A DNA stretch of 8,218 nt from Spirochaetes bacterium RBG_16_67_19. GTDB lineage: Bacteria; Spirochaetota; Spirochaetia; SZUA-6; DRHE01. Below the pieces are notes generated by a model, which was not told where the DNA came from, did not search any database, and was given only the letters and a program-made list of their open reading frames with translations. Shown piece after piece: positions 1 to 6,089 of this stretch. Location: assembly GCA_001829505.1 (NCBI GenBank), contig MIBK01000212.1:1731-9948 (forward strand), written 5' to 3'. How positions within the stretch are numbered: the first letter of the stretch is position 1; each line of letters starts with the position of its first letter. A program made the translations under genes and the position numbers.

Positions 1-890
1 TCGTTCTCCGGGACGACGCAAAGCCCCGGGTCCTCGGCCAGCAGCATGAACACCATGGCCGGCGGGAAGTTGAGCAGCTTCTTCATGCCGTCCACGTCGA
101 TCAGCGACACGCCCTGCCAGCCGCGCTCCCGCGCCTTGTCCCGCAGGGCCAGGTAGTAGCGCGCGCCCTTCTCCAAGGTGGCCGGCTCGGCGGGCTTGAG
201 GAACTTCCAGCGCCTGGCCAGGCCCGCCACCGCCTCCTGGACCGCGGCCGGCTCCAGCTTCTCAGAGCGCTGCACCATCTCCAGCATCTCGAAGAACTCG
301 ATTTCCACGCCCAGGGCGGCCTTCAGCGAGACTCCGTCGTATAGCGTCCCGTACAGCTGCATGTCCCGGTAGCCCATCATGCCGATGCGCGCCCCGCGCA
401 GGGCGGAAACGGCATGGGCGGCACGGGCGAAGGCGGTGATCGCCGGAAGCTTTGGCTCGGCGCCGGCCACCTCGTACACGTACTTGAAGCGGTAGCCCAG
501 GTCCGCCAGCGGCTTGCGCAGCGCGGAGGTTCCGGCCTGGTCGGCGGTGGTCAGCAGGCGCCCCCCCTCCGTCCAGCCGGCCAGTCCCCACAGCAGCACG
601 GGCTTGTGCCGGAACGGCTCCAGCACGCCCAGCACGGCGTGGCTGGGGATCCAGCCGGCCACGCAGGCCACCAGCAGGTCGAACTCCTGCCCCCGGAAGG
701 CTTCCACCGCCCGCCGCACGTCCCGGCCCTCCGCATCGTCGCTCACCGGCGCGGTGGTGATGAGCTCCAGCCCGGCCTCCTGCAGCCAGCGGCGGGCTTT
801 GGCCGCCTTGGCCTCGATGATCTCCCGCGGGGTGTTGACCTCCCCGAAACAGACGAAAGCCGCCTTCGCGATTGCCATGCCCGCCAGCAT
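1..890 (-). CDS. L-fucose/L-arabinose isomerase-like protein (3' part cut off by window edge)
   Basis: The frame is open from the ATG at 890 to the left edge, giving 296 visible residues with no stop. It resembles the L-fucose/L-arabinose isomerase-like family: FGEVNTPRE near the start (residues 16-24), a Rossmann-like segment FDLLVACVAGW (70-80), AGTSALRKPL (119-128) and the typical second-domain start RIGMMGYRDMQLYGT (168-182). The final VPEN matches the place where, from memory of the family, a metal-binding Glu precedes the ALT-containing segment; the rest of the active site lies outside the window. Members usually run 450-500 residues, so roughly a third is missing. Known enzymes interconvert aldoses and ketoses with Mn2+, but many members have no assigned substrate. 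The gene diverges from a sugar ABC importer, so it probably acts on the imported sugar. A second in-frame ATG at 878 gives a better N-terminus (MAIAKAAFV); neither start has a clear Shine-Dalgarno site. Confidence 0.82.
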   Translation of the reverse strand, partial: MLAGMAIAKAAFVCFGEVNTPREIIEAKAAKARRWLQEAGLELITTAPVSDDAEGRDVRRAVEAFRGQEFDLLVACVAGWIPSHAVLGVLEPFRHKPVLLWGLAGWTEGGRLLTTADQAGTSALRKPLADLGYRFKYVYEVAGAEPKLPAITAFARAAHAVSALRGARIGMMGYRDMQLYGTLYDGVSLKAALGVEIEFFEMLEMVQRSEKLEPAAVQEAVAGLARRWKFLKPAEPATLEKGARYYLALRDKARERGWQGVSLIDVDGMKKLLNFPPAMVFMLLAEDPGLCVVPEN

Positions 891-908
891 AATGCAGCCC
901 GACGGCGG

Positions 909-926
909 CGCGCAATCGGGTGCGCG
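909..926. repeat. Operator-like inverted repeat in the divergent region
   Basis: CGCGCA (909-914) and TGCGCG (921-926) form a perfect 6-bp inverted repeat with a 6-bp centre. It lies between the isomerase start and the promoters, where a repressor could act on the divergent unit. In GC-rich DNA such a short repeat can arise by chance, and no regulator gene is in the window. Confidence 0.2.
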
Positions 927-943
927 GATCAGGCAGAAGATGA

Positions 944-972
944 TTGATTTGCTGGCGCAGCCGATCTATAGT
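944..972 (+). promoter_or_regulatory. Sigma-70-type promoter of the sugar transport operon
   Basis: TTGATT (944-949) and TATAGT (967-972) are separated by exactly 17 bp, matching the consensus at 4/6 and 5/6 positions. The stretch is AT-rich compared with its surroundings. Transcription would start near 979-981, leaving a leader of about 25 nt that contains the ribosome binding site at 995-1000. Spacing and position fit the binding-protein gene well. Assigned from sequence only. Confidence 0.6.
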
Positions 973-992
973 AGTGCTTCAAAGATTTCCAA
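965..992 (-). promoter_or_regulatory. Possible divergent promoter for the isomerase-like gene
   Basis: On the minus strand TTGGAA (987-992) and TATAGA (965-970) are 16 bp apart, each matching consensus at 4/6 positions. The -10 element shares the palindromic core CTATAG (966-971) with the plus-strand -10. The two promoters would therefore compete for the same DNA. The minus transcript would have a leader of about 70 nt before the ATG at 890. Much weaker evidence than for the plus-strand promoter. Confidence 0.3.
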
Positions 993-994
993 AT

Positions 995-1000
995 GGAGGT
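995..1000 (+). promoter_or_regulatory. Ribosome binding site that fixes the binding-protein start
   Basis: A perfect GGAGGT lies 4 nt before the ATG at 1005. It overlaps an upstream in-frame ATG at 993, so it rules out 993 as the true start and removes four residues (MEVL) from the longest reading frame. Confidence 0.85.
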
Positions 1001-1004
1001 GCTT

Positions 1005-2321
1005 ATGTCTCGGACTTATCTATTGGTGACGTTCCTCCTGCTGGCCGCTTTCGGGCTGGCCTTCGCCGGCGGCGGGCAGGAAGCGCAAAAGGAGGCGGTC
1101 AAGCTGACCGTCTGGATCCACGGCGCCGACAGCTTCATCGGCCCCAATGAACAGCAGAAGCCCCAGGGGGAGTGGTACATCGCCCAGGCCTTCCAGCGCT
1201 TCGAGCAGGCCAACCCAGGTGTGTCCGTCGAGCTGGTCGTGCCGCCGGACCAGACCGCTTCCCACCAGAACTTCAACACCGCCGTGCTGGCCGGCAATGC
1301 GCCGGACGTGGCCAACCTGTGGACCGGCCAGCCGATCTACACGCGCAAGGACGTCATCATGCCGATCGACGACCTGGTTCCCGCGGCGGACCTCAAGGGC
1401 ATCTGGGGTTGGGAGAGCGTGCGCTACAACTTCGACCCCAAGGGCACCCTGCTGGGCTACCCGGCCGGACAGAACCAGATCTGCTTCATGATGTACAACA
1501 AGGCCATCGTGAAGAAGGCCGGACTGGACTTCGAGGCCGCCCCGCCGAAGACGATCAAAGATTTCGACGCCGCGCTGGCCAAGATCAAGGCTTCCGGGAA
1601 GACCCCCATCCTGGTGGACGAGGCCGCCCAGGGCGTGCCCTGGTTCATGGCCTGGGTCGCGGACTACTGGTGGGCCCAGCTGACCGGCAATGCCCAGATC
1701 ATCGAGCAGGATGCCGGGAAGAAGAAGTTCGCTGATGACAAGGGACTGCTGGCCATGCTGGCCTACTACCGCAGCCTGTACACCAACGGCTATTTCCGCC
1801 CCGACCTCTCCACCTCCAACGACTCCTTCAGCCAGTTCCTGCAGGGCAACGGGGCCATCTGGCCCGCGGTGCCCAGCTTCCTGGCCGACGCGGAAAAGAC
1901 CCTGGGCGCGGATGTCGGCGTGCTCCTGCCGCCGGAGTTCGACGCGAGCTCCAAAATCAGGAACTCCACCATCGGCGGCCCGGGGCAGAGCCTGGTCATG
2001 CCGAAGAACGGCAAGAACCCCAAGGTCGCGGTGAAGCTGATGTCCTTCCTGAACTCCAAGGCGGAGTACCTGGAGTCGCAGAAGGTCAACACCTACCCGA
2101 CCGTGCGCACGGACGTAACCATCCAGGAACTGGGGTGGAAGCCAGCATCCAACATCGCCAAGCTGGGCAAGGTTGCCAACACCTACAACTTCTGGGTGGA
2201 CAACCTGCTGCGCTCACCCGGGCCGGCCGACGTGTTCTACCCGCAAGGGGCCCTGGTGGCCGTCGGCAAGATGACCCCTCTGCAGTTCGCGCAGGAGATG
2301 GACAAGTCCGTTCCCAAGTGA
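1005..2321 (+). CDS. Carbohydrate ABC transporter substrate-binding protein
   Basis: Periplasmic sugar-binding component of an ABC importer (family 1, MalE/UgpB-like, COG1653 type), 438 residues, normal for the family. Residues 1-21 are a signal peptide with a hydrophobic core (YLLVTFLLLAAFGLAFA) and a signal-peptidase-I-like AFA end. The mature protein starts GGGQE, and the lipobox Cys seen in Gram-positive homologues is absent. Family features include KLTVWIHG (33-40), the FEQANPGVSVELV segment, GNAPDVANLW, and a mid-protein MMYNKAIVKKAGLDF followed by a segment for choosing the loop TIKDFDAALAKIKASGKTPI. Many Trp and Tyr residues (for example WFMAWVADYWW) suit stacking on a sugar ring. It is the first gene of the operon, followed by two permeases. 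The substrate cannot be read from sequence; the isomerase and URO-D neighbours suggest an unusual monosaccharide or a derivative. Confidence 0.93.
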   Translation: MSRTYLLVTFLLLAAFGLAFAGGGQEAQKEAVKLTVWIHGADSFIGPNEQQKPQGEWYIAQAFQRFEQANPGVSVELVVPPDQTASHQNFNTAVLAGNAPDVANLWTGQPIYTRKDVIMPIDDLVPAADLKGIWGWESVRYNFDPKGTLLGYPAGQNQICFMMYNKAIVKKAGLDFEAAPPKTIKDFDAALAKIKASGKTPILVDEAAQGVPWFMAWVADYWWAQLTGNAQIIEQDAGKKKFADDKGLLAMLAYYRSLYTNGYFRPDLSTSNDSFSQFLQGNGAIWPAVPSFLADAEKTLGADVGVLLPPEFDASSKIRNSTIGGPGQSLVMPKNGKNPKVAVKLMSFLNSKAEYLESQKVNTYPTVRTDVTIQELGWKPASNIAKLGKVANTYNFWVDNLLRSPGPADVFYPQGALVAVGKMTPLQFAQEMDKSVPK

Positions 2322-2337
2322 GAGCCTGAGCAACCAA

Positions 2338-2366
2338 GGGCACCGCGGCCCCGCGCCGCGGTGCCC
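2338..2366 (+). promoter_or_regulatory. Perfect stem-loop between binding-protein and permease genes
   Basis: GGGCACCGCGGC (2338-2349) pairs perfectly with GCCGCGGTGCCC (2355-2366) around a 5-nt loop, a 12-bp stem of which 11 pairs are G-C. It begins 16 nt after the binding-protein stop and ends 8 nt before the permease ATG at 2375. No U-run follows, so it is not a classical intrinsic terminator. It fits a 3'-end stabiliser or partial attenuator that raises binding-protein mRNA over permease mRNA, as established for malE-malF. It also covers the place where a permease Shine-Dalgarno site would be. Confidence 0.75.
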
Positions 2367-2374
2367 GCTCTTGC

Positions 2375-3259
2375 ATGAAAAAACGCCGGATCGTCTTGCA
2401 GATCGTATTCTCCCTCCTGCCCGTGCTCCTGGTCCTGGCCGTGTTCCGCGTCTACCCGATCGCCGTGGCGGTGATCAAGAGTTTCACCAACTGGGACGGC
2501 CTGTACCGCAGCGATTTCATCGGCCTGAGGAATTACGTCAGCTTCATCCAAAGCGGCCTGTTCTGGATGGTGCTGCGCAACACCCTGATCCTGCTGGCCA
2601 ACGTGCCCCTGCAGGTGTTCGCGGGGCTGGTGGTGGCGCTGCTGCTGTACGAGAAGGTGAAGGGCTGGCGCGTGTACCGGGCGGTGATCTACATCCCCCA
2701 GATCATCTCCGCCGTGATCATCGGCTTCCTGTTCAAGATCTTCTTCGGCTTCAACGGGCCCTTCAATGCCGTGCTGCGGGCCGTCGGCCTGGGCAGGCTG
2801 GCCATCGAGTGGTTCGGCAACAGCTACACCGCCCTGGGGGTGGTCATTTTCGCCGTGGTCTGGTTCTCCATCGGCTGGCAGGCCATCGTCATCCTGGGCG
2901 GCATGTCCGCCATCCCGACCTCGGTCTTCGAGGCGGCGGTCCTGGACGGCGCCAGCTACTGGCAGCGGGCCTTCAAGATCGTGGTGCCCATGCTGGTGCG
3001 GGTGCTGGAGTTCTGCATCATCGCCTCCGGGGTCTGGACCCTGACCCAGCTCTTCCCCTTCCTCTATGCCATGACCCGCGGCGGCCCCGGCTTCGAGACC
3101 TCGACCCTGGATTACATGGTCTACCTGAAGAGCTTCGGCCTGGGTTTCGGTTCCGACTACGGCATGGCCACCGCCATCGCGGTCCTGCTGCTGCTGCTGG
3201 TGCTGGCCTTCACCCTGATCGAGATGCGCGTGGCCAACCGGGCCGACGACTGGAGCTAG
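2375..3259 (+). CDS. Carbohydrate ABC transporter permease, MalF/UgpA type
   Basis: Inner-membrane subunit, 294 residues, usual length for a family without MalF's extra periplasmic domain. Hydrophobic segments are visible at about 7-34, 64-92, 101-124, 151-178, 205-231 and 264-284, that is six helices. The ATPase-docking EAA loop is intact: EAA at 186-188, Gly192, Ile202 and Pro205. The later MTRGGPGFETSTLDYMVY (233-250) is the usual GGP segment before the last helix. The start MKKRRIVLQ is typical (basic, then hydrophobic), but no Shine-Dalgarno site precedes it. Only 8 nt separate the ATG from the strong stem-loop. It pairs with the downstream permease, five bases away, and would receive sugar from the preceding binding protein. 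No ATPase is encoded in the visible operon. Confidence 0.93.
   Translation: MKKRRIVLQIVFSLLPVLLVLAVFRVYPIAVAVIKSFTNWDGLYRSDFIGLRNYVSFIQSGLFWMVLRNTLILLANVPLQVFAGLVVALLLYEKVKGWRVYRAVIYIPQIISAVIIGFLFKIFFGFNGPFNAVLRAVGLGRLAIEWFGNSYTALGVVIFAVVWFSIGWQAIVILGGMSAIPTSVFEAAVLDGASYWQRAFKIVVPMLVRVLEFCIIASGVWTLTQLFPFLYAMTRGGPGFETSTLDYMVYLKSFGLGFGSDYGMATAIAVLLLLLVLAFTLIEMRVANRADDWS
3252..3255 (+). promoter_or_regulatory. Ribosome binding site supporting a GTG start
   Basis: GGAG lies 9 nt before the GTG at 3265, inside the last codons of the upstream permease. It supports GTG as the second permease's start. The same frame stays open far upstream, so start choice matters here. Confidence 0.5.
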
Positions 3260-3264
3260 CTCAG

Positions 3265-4089
3265 GTGCGCGGAAAGCTCAAGGGCATCCTGGTCACCCTG
3301 CTGCTGGCGTTGATGACCATTTCCTTCCTCTACCCCCTGTACTACATGCTGGCCAACTCGCTCAAGACCAGGGCCGATTACTTCGCCAGGCCCTTCGCCC
3401 TGCCCGGCGCCCCCCTGCAGCTGGCCAACTACGCCACCATGATCAGCCAGTTCCGCATCCTGAACCTCTTCAAGAACTCCTTCGTCATCTCCGCCCTGAC
3501 CGTGGTGCTCCTGCTGGCGGCGGGCACCTTCGCCAGCTACGTCTTCGCCAAGTACCGCTTCAAGGGCCGCTCGGCGCTGTACGTGGCGGTGATGGTGACC
3601 ATGTTCATTCCCAGTCAGGTCACCATCATCCCCCTGTACGTGCTGTTTTCCCGGATGGGCCTGGTGAGCACCTACTGGTCGGTGGTGCTCTCCTACGTGG
3701 CCCTGTTCCTTCCGGAGTGCATATTGTTGATGACCGCCAACTTCCGCGGCATCATCGACGAGCTGCTGGAAGCCGCGGAGATCGACGGCTGCGGCTACTT
3801 CCAGAAGATCTGGAACGTGGTCCTGCCCATGGGGCGGGCGGCGGTATTCTTGTCGATAATCTTCTATTTCATCACCTCCTGGAACGACCTGTTCACCCCA
3901 ATGATATTTTTACAGTCCATGGAGAAGCGCACGGTGATGGTGGCCCTGGCCACCCTGATGGGCCGCTATACCGGAGCCCCCACCCTGCAGTTCGCCGGGC
4001 TGCTGCTGGCCGCCGTGCCGGCCCTGGCCGTCTACATCGTCTTCCAGCGCCAGATCATCCGCGGCCTCTCGGTCGGCGCCATCAAGTAG
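3265..4089 (+). CDS. Carbohydrate ABC transporter permease, MalG/UgpE type
   Basis: Second membrane subunit, 274 residues from a GTG start five bases after the first permease's stop. The N-terminus VRGKLKGILVTLLLALMT leads straight into helix 1 (about 9-30), with the family's YPLYYMLANSLKT next. Further helices lie near 72-95, 104-127, 137-157, 190-205 and 242-262. The EAA loop is complete: EAA at 169-171, Gly175, and Leu-Pro at 187-188. The end IIRGLSVGAIK matches the conserved C-terminus of the family. It should form a heterodimer with the first permease around a shared ATPase. Base use is odd in one part: ATA at 3721, 3856 and 3904 and TTA at 3910, rare in this GC-rich window, cluster in the distal third. 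The frame is also open upstream across the first permease, but that stretch is not coding. Confidence 0.92.
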   Translation: MRGKLKGILVTLLLALMTISFLYPLYYMLANSLKTRADYFARPFALPGAPLQLANYATMISQFRILNLFKNSFVISALTVVLLLAAGTFASYVFAKYRFKGRSALYVAVMVTMFIPSQVTIIPLYVLFSRMGLVSTYWSVVLSYVALFLPECILLMTANFRGIIDELLEAAEIDGCGYFQKIWNVVLPMGRAAVFLSIIFYFITSWNDLFTPMIFLQSMEKRTVMVALATLMGRYTGAPTLQFAGLLLAAVPALAVYIVFQRQIIRGLSVGAIK

Positions 4090-4097
4090 GCGACGGC

Positions 4098-5333
4098 ATG
4101 GGCATGACCTCGCGCGAACGAGTCCTGGCGGCCTTGAGCTTCCGGGAGCCGGACCGCCTGCCCCTGGACCTGGGCGGCTCAATCATGAGCGGGATCATGG
4201 CCCACCCCTTGGACCGCCTGCGGCGGCACCTGGGCCTGGAGTCCCGACCGGTGCGGGTCTACGAGGTGTTCCAGATGCTGGGCGAGGTGGAGCTGGACCT
4301 GGTGGAGCGGCTGGGCATCGACGTGCTGCCGGTGGAGCCGCCCGTGCAGTTCTTCGGGCTGCGGCGTGAAGACTGGAAGCCCTGGCGGCTGTGGGACGGC
4401 ACACAAGTGCTGGTCCCGGGGGCTTTCGAGGTGGAGCTCGCCCCGGACGGGGACTGGCTGCTGCACACGGCGGGCGACCCTTCTCAGCCCGTGGAAGGGC
4501 GCATGCCCAGGAACGGCTTCTACTTCGACATGCCCGCCCTGACCGCCGGCCATGACGACTACCGCCCGCCGCCCCTGGAAGAGGTGCGCCGCGAGCACCA
4601 GCTGCAGCCTGCGGAGCTGGAGTTCCTGGCCTCCCGGGCCGAGCACCTGCGGCGCACCACGGACAAAGCCCTGTTCCTGGGCTGCTGGGACAAGTTCGGC
4701 CTGCCCTGGGTGGGCAGCATCCCGGACTTCCTGGTGCTGATGTTGAGCGACCCGGGGTACGTGAAGGAGCTTTTCGCCGCGCGCACCCAGACGGCGCTGG
4801 ACAACCTGTCGAAGGCGAAACGCTACCTCGGGGACAACATCGACGTGCTGGGGCTGGACGGCACGGACTACGGCGCGCAGAACGCGGAGCTGTTCTCCCC
4901 CGAGTTGTTCGCCGAGCTGTACGTGCCCTTTTTCCGGATCCAGAACGATTGGGTGCACCGGCACACCCGTTGGAAGACCTGGCTGCACACCTGCGGCTCG
5001 GTGACCCGCATCCTGCCCCATTTGGTGGAGGCGCGCGTGGACATCCTCAATCCCCTGCAGACCTCCGCCGCGGGCATGGATCCCGCCTGGCTGAAACGGA
5101 CGTTTGGAGGGAAGATCGCCTTCTGGGGCGGCGGGGTGGACACCCAGCGCACCCTGCCCTTCGCCACGGCCGGCGAGGTCGCCGCCGAGGTGCGGGAGCG
5201 CGTGCGCCTGCTGGCCCCGGGGGGAGGCTTTGTTTTCAACGCCATCCATAACGTGCAGCAGGGTACCCCGCCGGAAAACGTCGTCGCCGCCTACGACACG
5301 GCCCGGGAGGCCGGGCGCTACCCTCTCGGCTGA
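4098..5333 (+). CDS. URO-D (uroporphyrinogen decarboxylase) superfamily protein, not HemE
   Basis: 411 residues, similar to the URO-D-like proteins found beside sugar transporters; true HemE is about 350. The start TSRERVLAALSFREPDR (4-20) is typical of the MtaA/CmuA-like branch, and HemE's RQAGRYLPEY signature is absent. The likely active site includes LDGTDYGAQ (253-261), HTCG (297-300), WGGGVDTQ (343-350) and FNAIHNVQQGTPPENV (380-395). The H-x-C pair at 297/299 is the zinc motif of corrinoid methyltransferases. His384 sits where methyltransferases have a third ligand Cys and HemE has a conserved His. Superfamily members decarboxylate porphyrins or move methyl groups; the reaction here is unknown. 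It begins 8 nt after the second permease, so it is translated from the same transcript and probably acts on the imported compound. A second ATG at 4104 is an equally plausible start; the weak AGG at 4088-4090 favours 4098. Confidence 0.88.
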   Translation: MGMTSRERVLAALSFREPDRLPLDLGGSIMSGIMAHPLDRLRRHLGLESRPVRVYEVFQMLGEVELDLVERLGIDVLPVEPPVQFFGLRREDWKPWRLWDGTQVLVPGAFEVELAPDGDWLLHTAGDPSQPVEGRMPRNGFYFDMPALTAGHDDYRPPPLEEVRREHQLQPAELEFLASRAEHLRRTTDKALFLGCWDKFGLPWVGSIPDFLVLMLSDPGYVKELFAARTQTALDNLSKAKRYLGDNIDVLGLDGTDYGAQNAELFSPELFAELYVPFFRIQNDWVHRHTRWKTWLHTCGSVTRILPHLVEARVDILNPLQTSAAGMDPAWLKRTFGGKIAFWGGGVDTQRTLPFATAGEVAAEVRERVRLLAPGGGFVFNAIHNVQQGTPPENVVAAYDTAREAGRYPLG

Positions 5334-5383
5334 ACCGGCGCGCGCTCCGGCCAGCCGGCCGGGCCGCAATATGAGCGCCGGTT
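5333..5383. terminator. Bidirectional stem-loop between convergent genes
   Basis: AACCGGCGC (5333-5341) and GCGCCGGTT (5375-5383) are perfect 9-bp inverted arms. Inside, CCGGCC (5347-5352) pairs with GGCCGG (5357-5362) around a 4-nt loop. The outer arms include the last base of the URO-D TGA and two bases of the acyltransferase TAA (5382-5384). The placement suits a terminator for both converging operons, although neither side has a long U-run, so Rho assistance or simple 3'-end protection is possible. Confidence 0.55.
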
Positions 5384-6089
5384 ACGGCCATTCGATCAGT
5401 CCCAGGATGCGCTCCCGGGTGAGGTCGCGCAGCTCGTCGATCGAAAGGCGGGCCACCGTGACCGCCGGGATGACCCGGCCGAAGGCGAGCTTCAGCGGCC
5501 CGGGGCGGATGTGCCAGGAGCGCTTGCTCTTCAGGCTGAACAGCCCGGACATGCCCACCGGCACCAGGTCCACACCCGCCTGCTTGGCCAGCAGGAACGG
5601 CAGGCGCTTGAACGGGCGCAGCTTGCCGTCCATGGTGCGGCCCCCCTCAGGCATGATGACCAGGCTGCGGCGCCGGCCCAGGAGGCGCAGGGCCTTGCGC
5701 AGGCTGGTCACCGAGGAGAAGACCTCCTCCCGGCGGATGGGGATGTTGCCCACCCGGCGCACCGCCAAACCGTACAGCGGCCAGTGGAACTGCCGCTCCG
5801 CCTCCACCGAGCGCAGGATCCCCGGCACCCAGCCGCCCAGCAGCGGCATGTCGAAAAGGCTTACGTGGTTGCACATGTACAGGTACGGCCGCGCCGGATC
5901 CAACCTCCGCCTGCCCTCCACGCACACGGGGATGAACAGGAGCCGGAACAGCACCCGTAGTATTGCCTTGATGTACGGGTCGTAGGCGCCGGAGGGCAGG
6001 AACACCGAAGCCACGATCGTGCTGATGCAGAACCAGCCGAACACGGCCAGGCCCACGACCCACAGGTAGGCGGAGACCAGGGCGCTCAC
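5382..6089 (-). CDS. 1-acyl-sn-glycerol-3-phosphate acyltransferase family protein (PlsC-like)
   Basis: 235 residues, normal for PlsC-type enzymes, which transfer a fatty acyl group to lysophosphatidic acid to give phosphatidic acid at the inner membrane. A hydrophobic helix (about 6-31) anchors the N-terminus. The four family blocks appear in order: NHVSLFD (74-80) with the catalytic His75-x4-Asp80, GNIPIRRE (114-121), PEGGRT (147-152, a variant of PEGTR with Gly for Thr) and VPVGMSG (176-182). The GTG start at 6089 overlaps the lipid kinase stop as GTGA (4 nt), so translation is probably coupled. The frame stays open upstream through the kinase, but the domain begins where the GTG lies. Other acyl acceptors are possible, because this superfamily also includes lyso-ornithine-lipid and related acyltransferases. 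Confidence 0.9.
   Translation of the reverse strand: MSALVSAYLWVVGLAVFGWFCISTIVASVFLPSGAYDPYIKAILRVLFRLLFIPVCVEGRRRLDPARPYLYMCNHVSLFDMPLLGGWVPGILRSVEAERQFHWPLYGLAVRRVGNIPIRREEVFSSVTSLRKALRLLGRRRSLVIMPEGGRTMDGKLRPFKRLPFLLAKQAGVDLVPVGMSGLFSLKSKRSWHIRPGPLKLAFGRVIPAVTVARLSIDELRDLTRERILGLIEWP

Noticed and set aside
262..915. A 217-codon minus-strand frame overlapping the isomerase-like gene
   Set aside because: It is Gly/Arg-rich without recognisable domains; the alternative minus frame carries a continuous isomerase-like sequence to the window edge.
2338..2366. Intrinsic terminator after the binding-protein gene
   Set aside because: The stem is strong but is followed by GCTCTTGC and not a U-run, and the operon clearly continues.
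2371..4089. A 572-codon open frame suggesting one long protein across both permeases
   Set aside because: Its first half is an out-of-frame reading of the first permease, Arg/Gly/Pro-rich and without membrane segments. Only the part from GTG 3265 matches a permease.
3717..4097. Upstream extension of the URO-D frame into the second permease
   Set aside because: The extension is an out-of-frame reading of the permease; homology starts with TSRERVLAAL just after ATG 4098/4104.
4098..5333. Calling the URO-D gene hemE (haem biosynthesis)
   Set aside because: The HemE RQAGRYLPEY signature is missing, the protein is about 60 residues longer, and it lies in a sugar transport operon with no haem genes.
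4179..5369. A 396-codon frame antisense to the URO-D gene
   Set aside because: Composition is rich in Gly, Arg, Pro, His and Gln with no family resemblance, as expected for the antisense of a high-GC gene whose sense strand has clear motifs.
5104..5985. A 293-codon plus-strand frame crossing the convergent junction
   Set aside because: It runs through the end of URO-D and antisense to the acyltransferase, is Ser/Arg/Pro-rich, and both overlapped genes have intact motifs.
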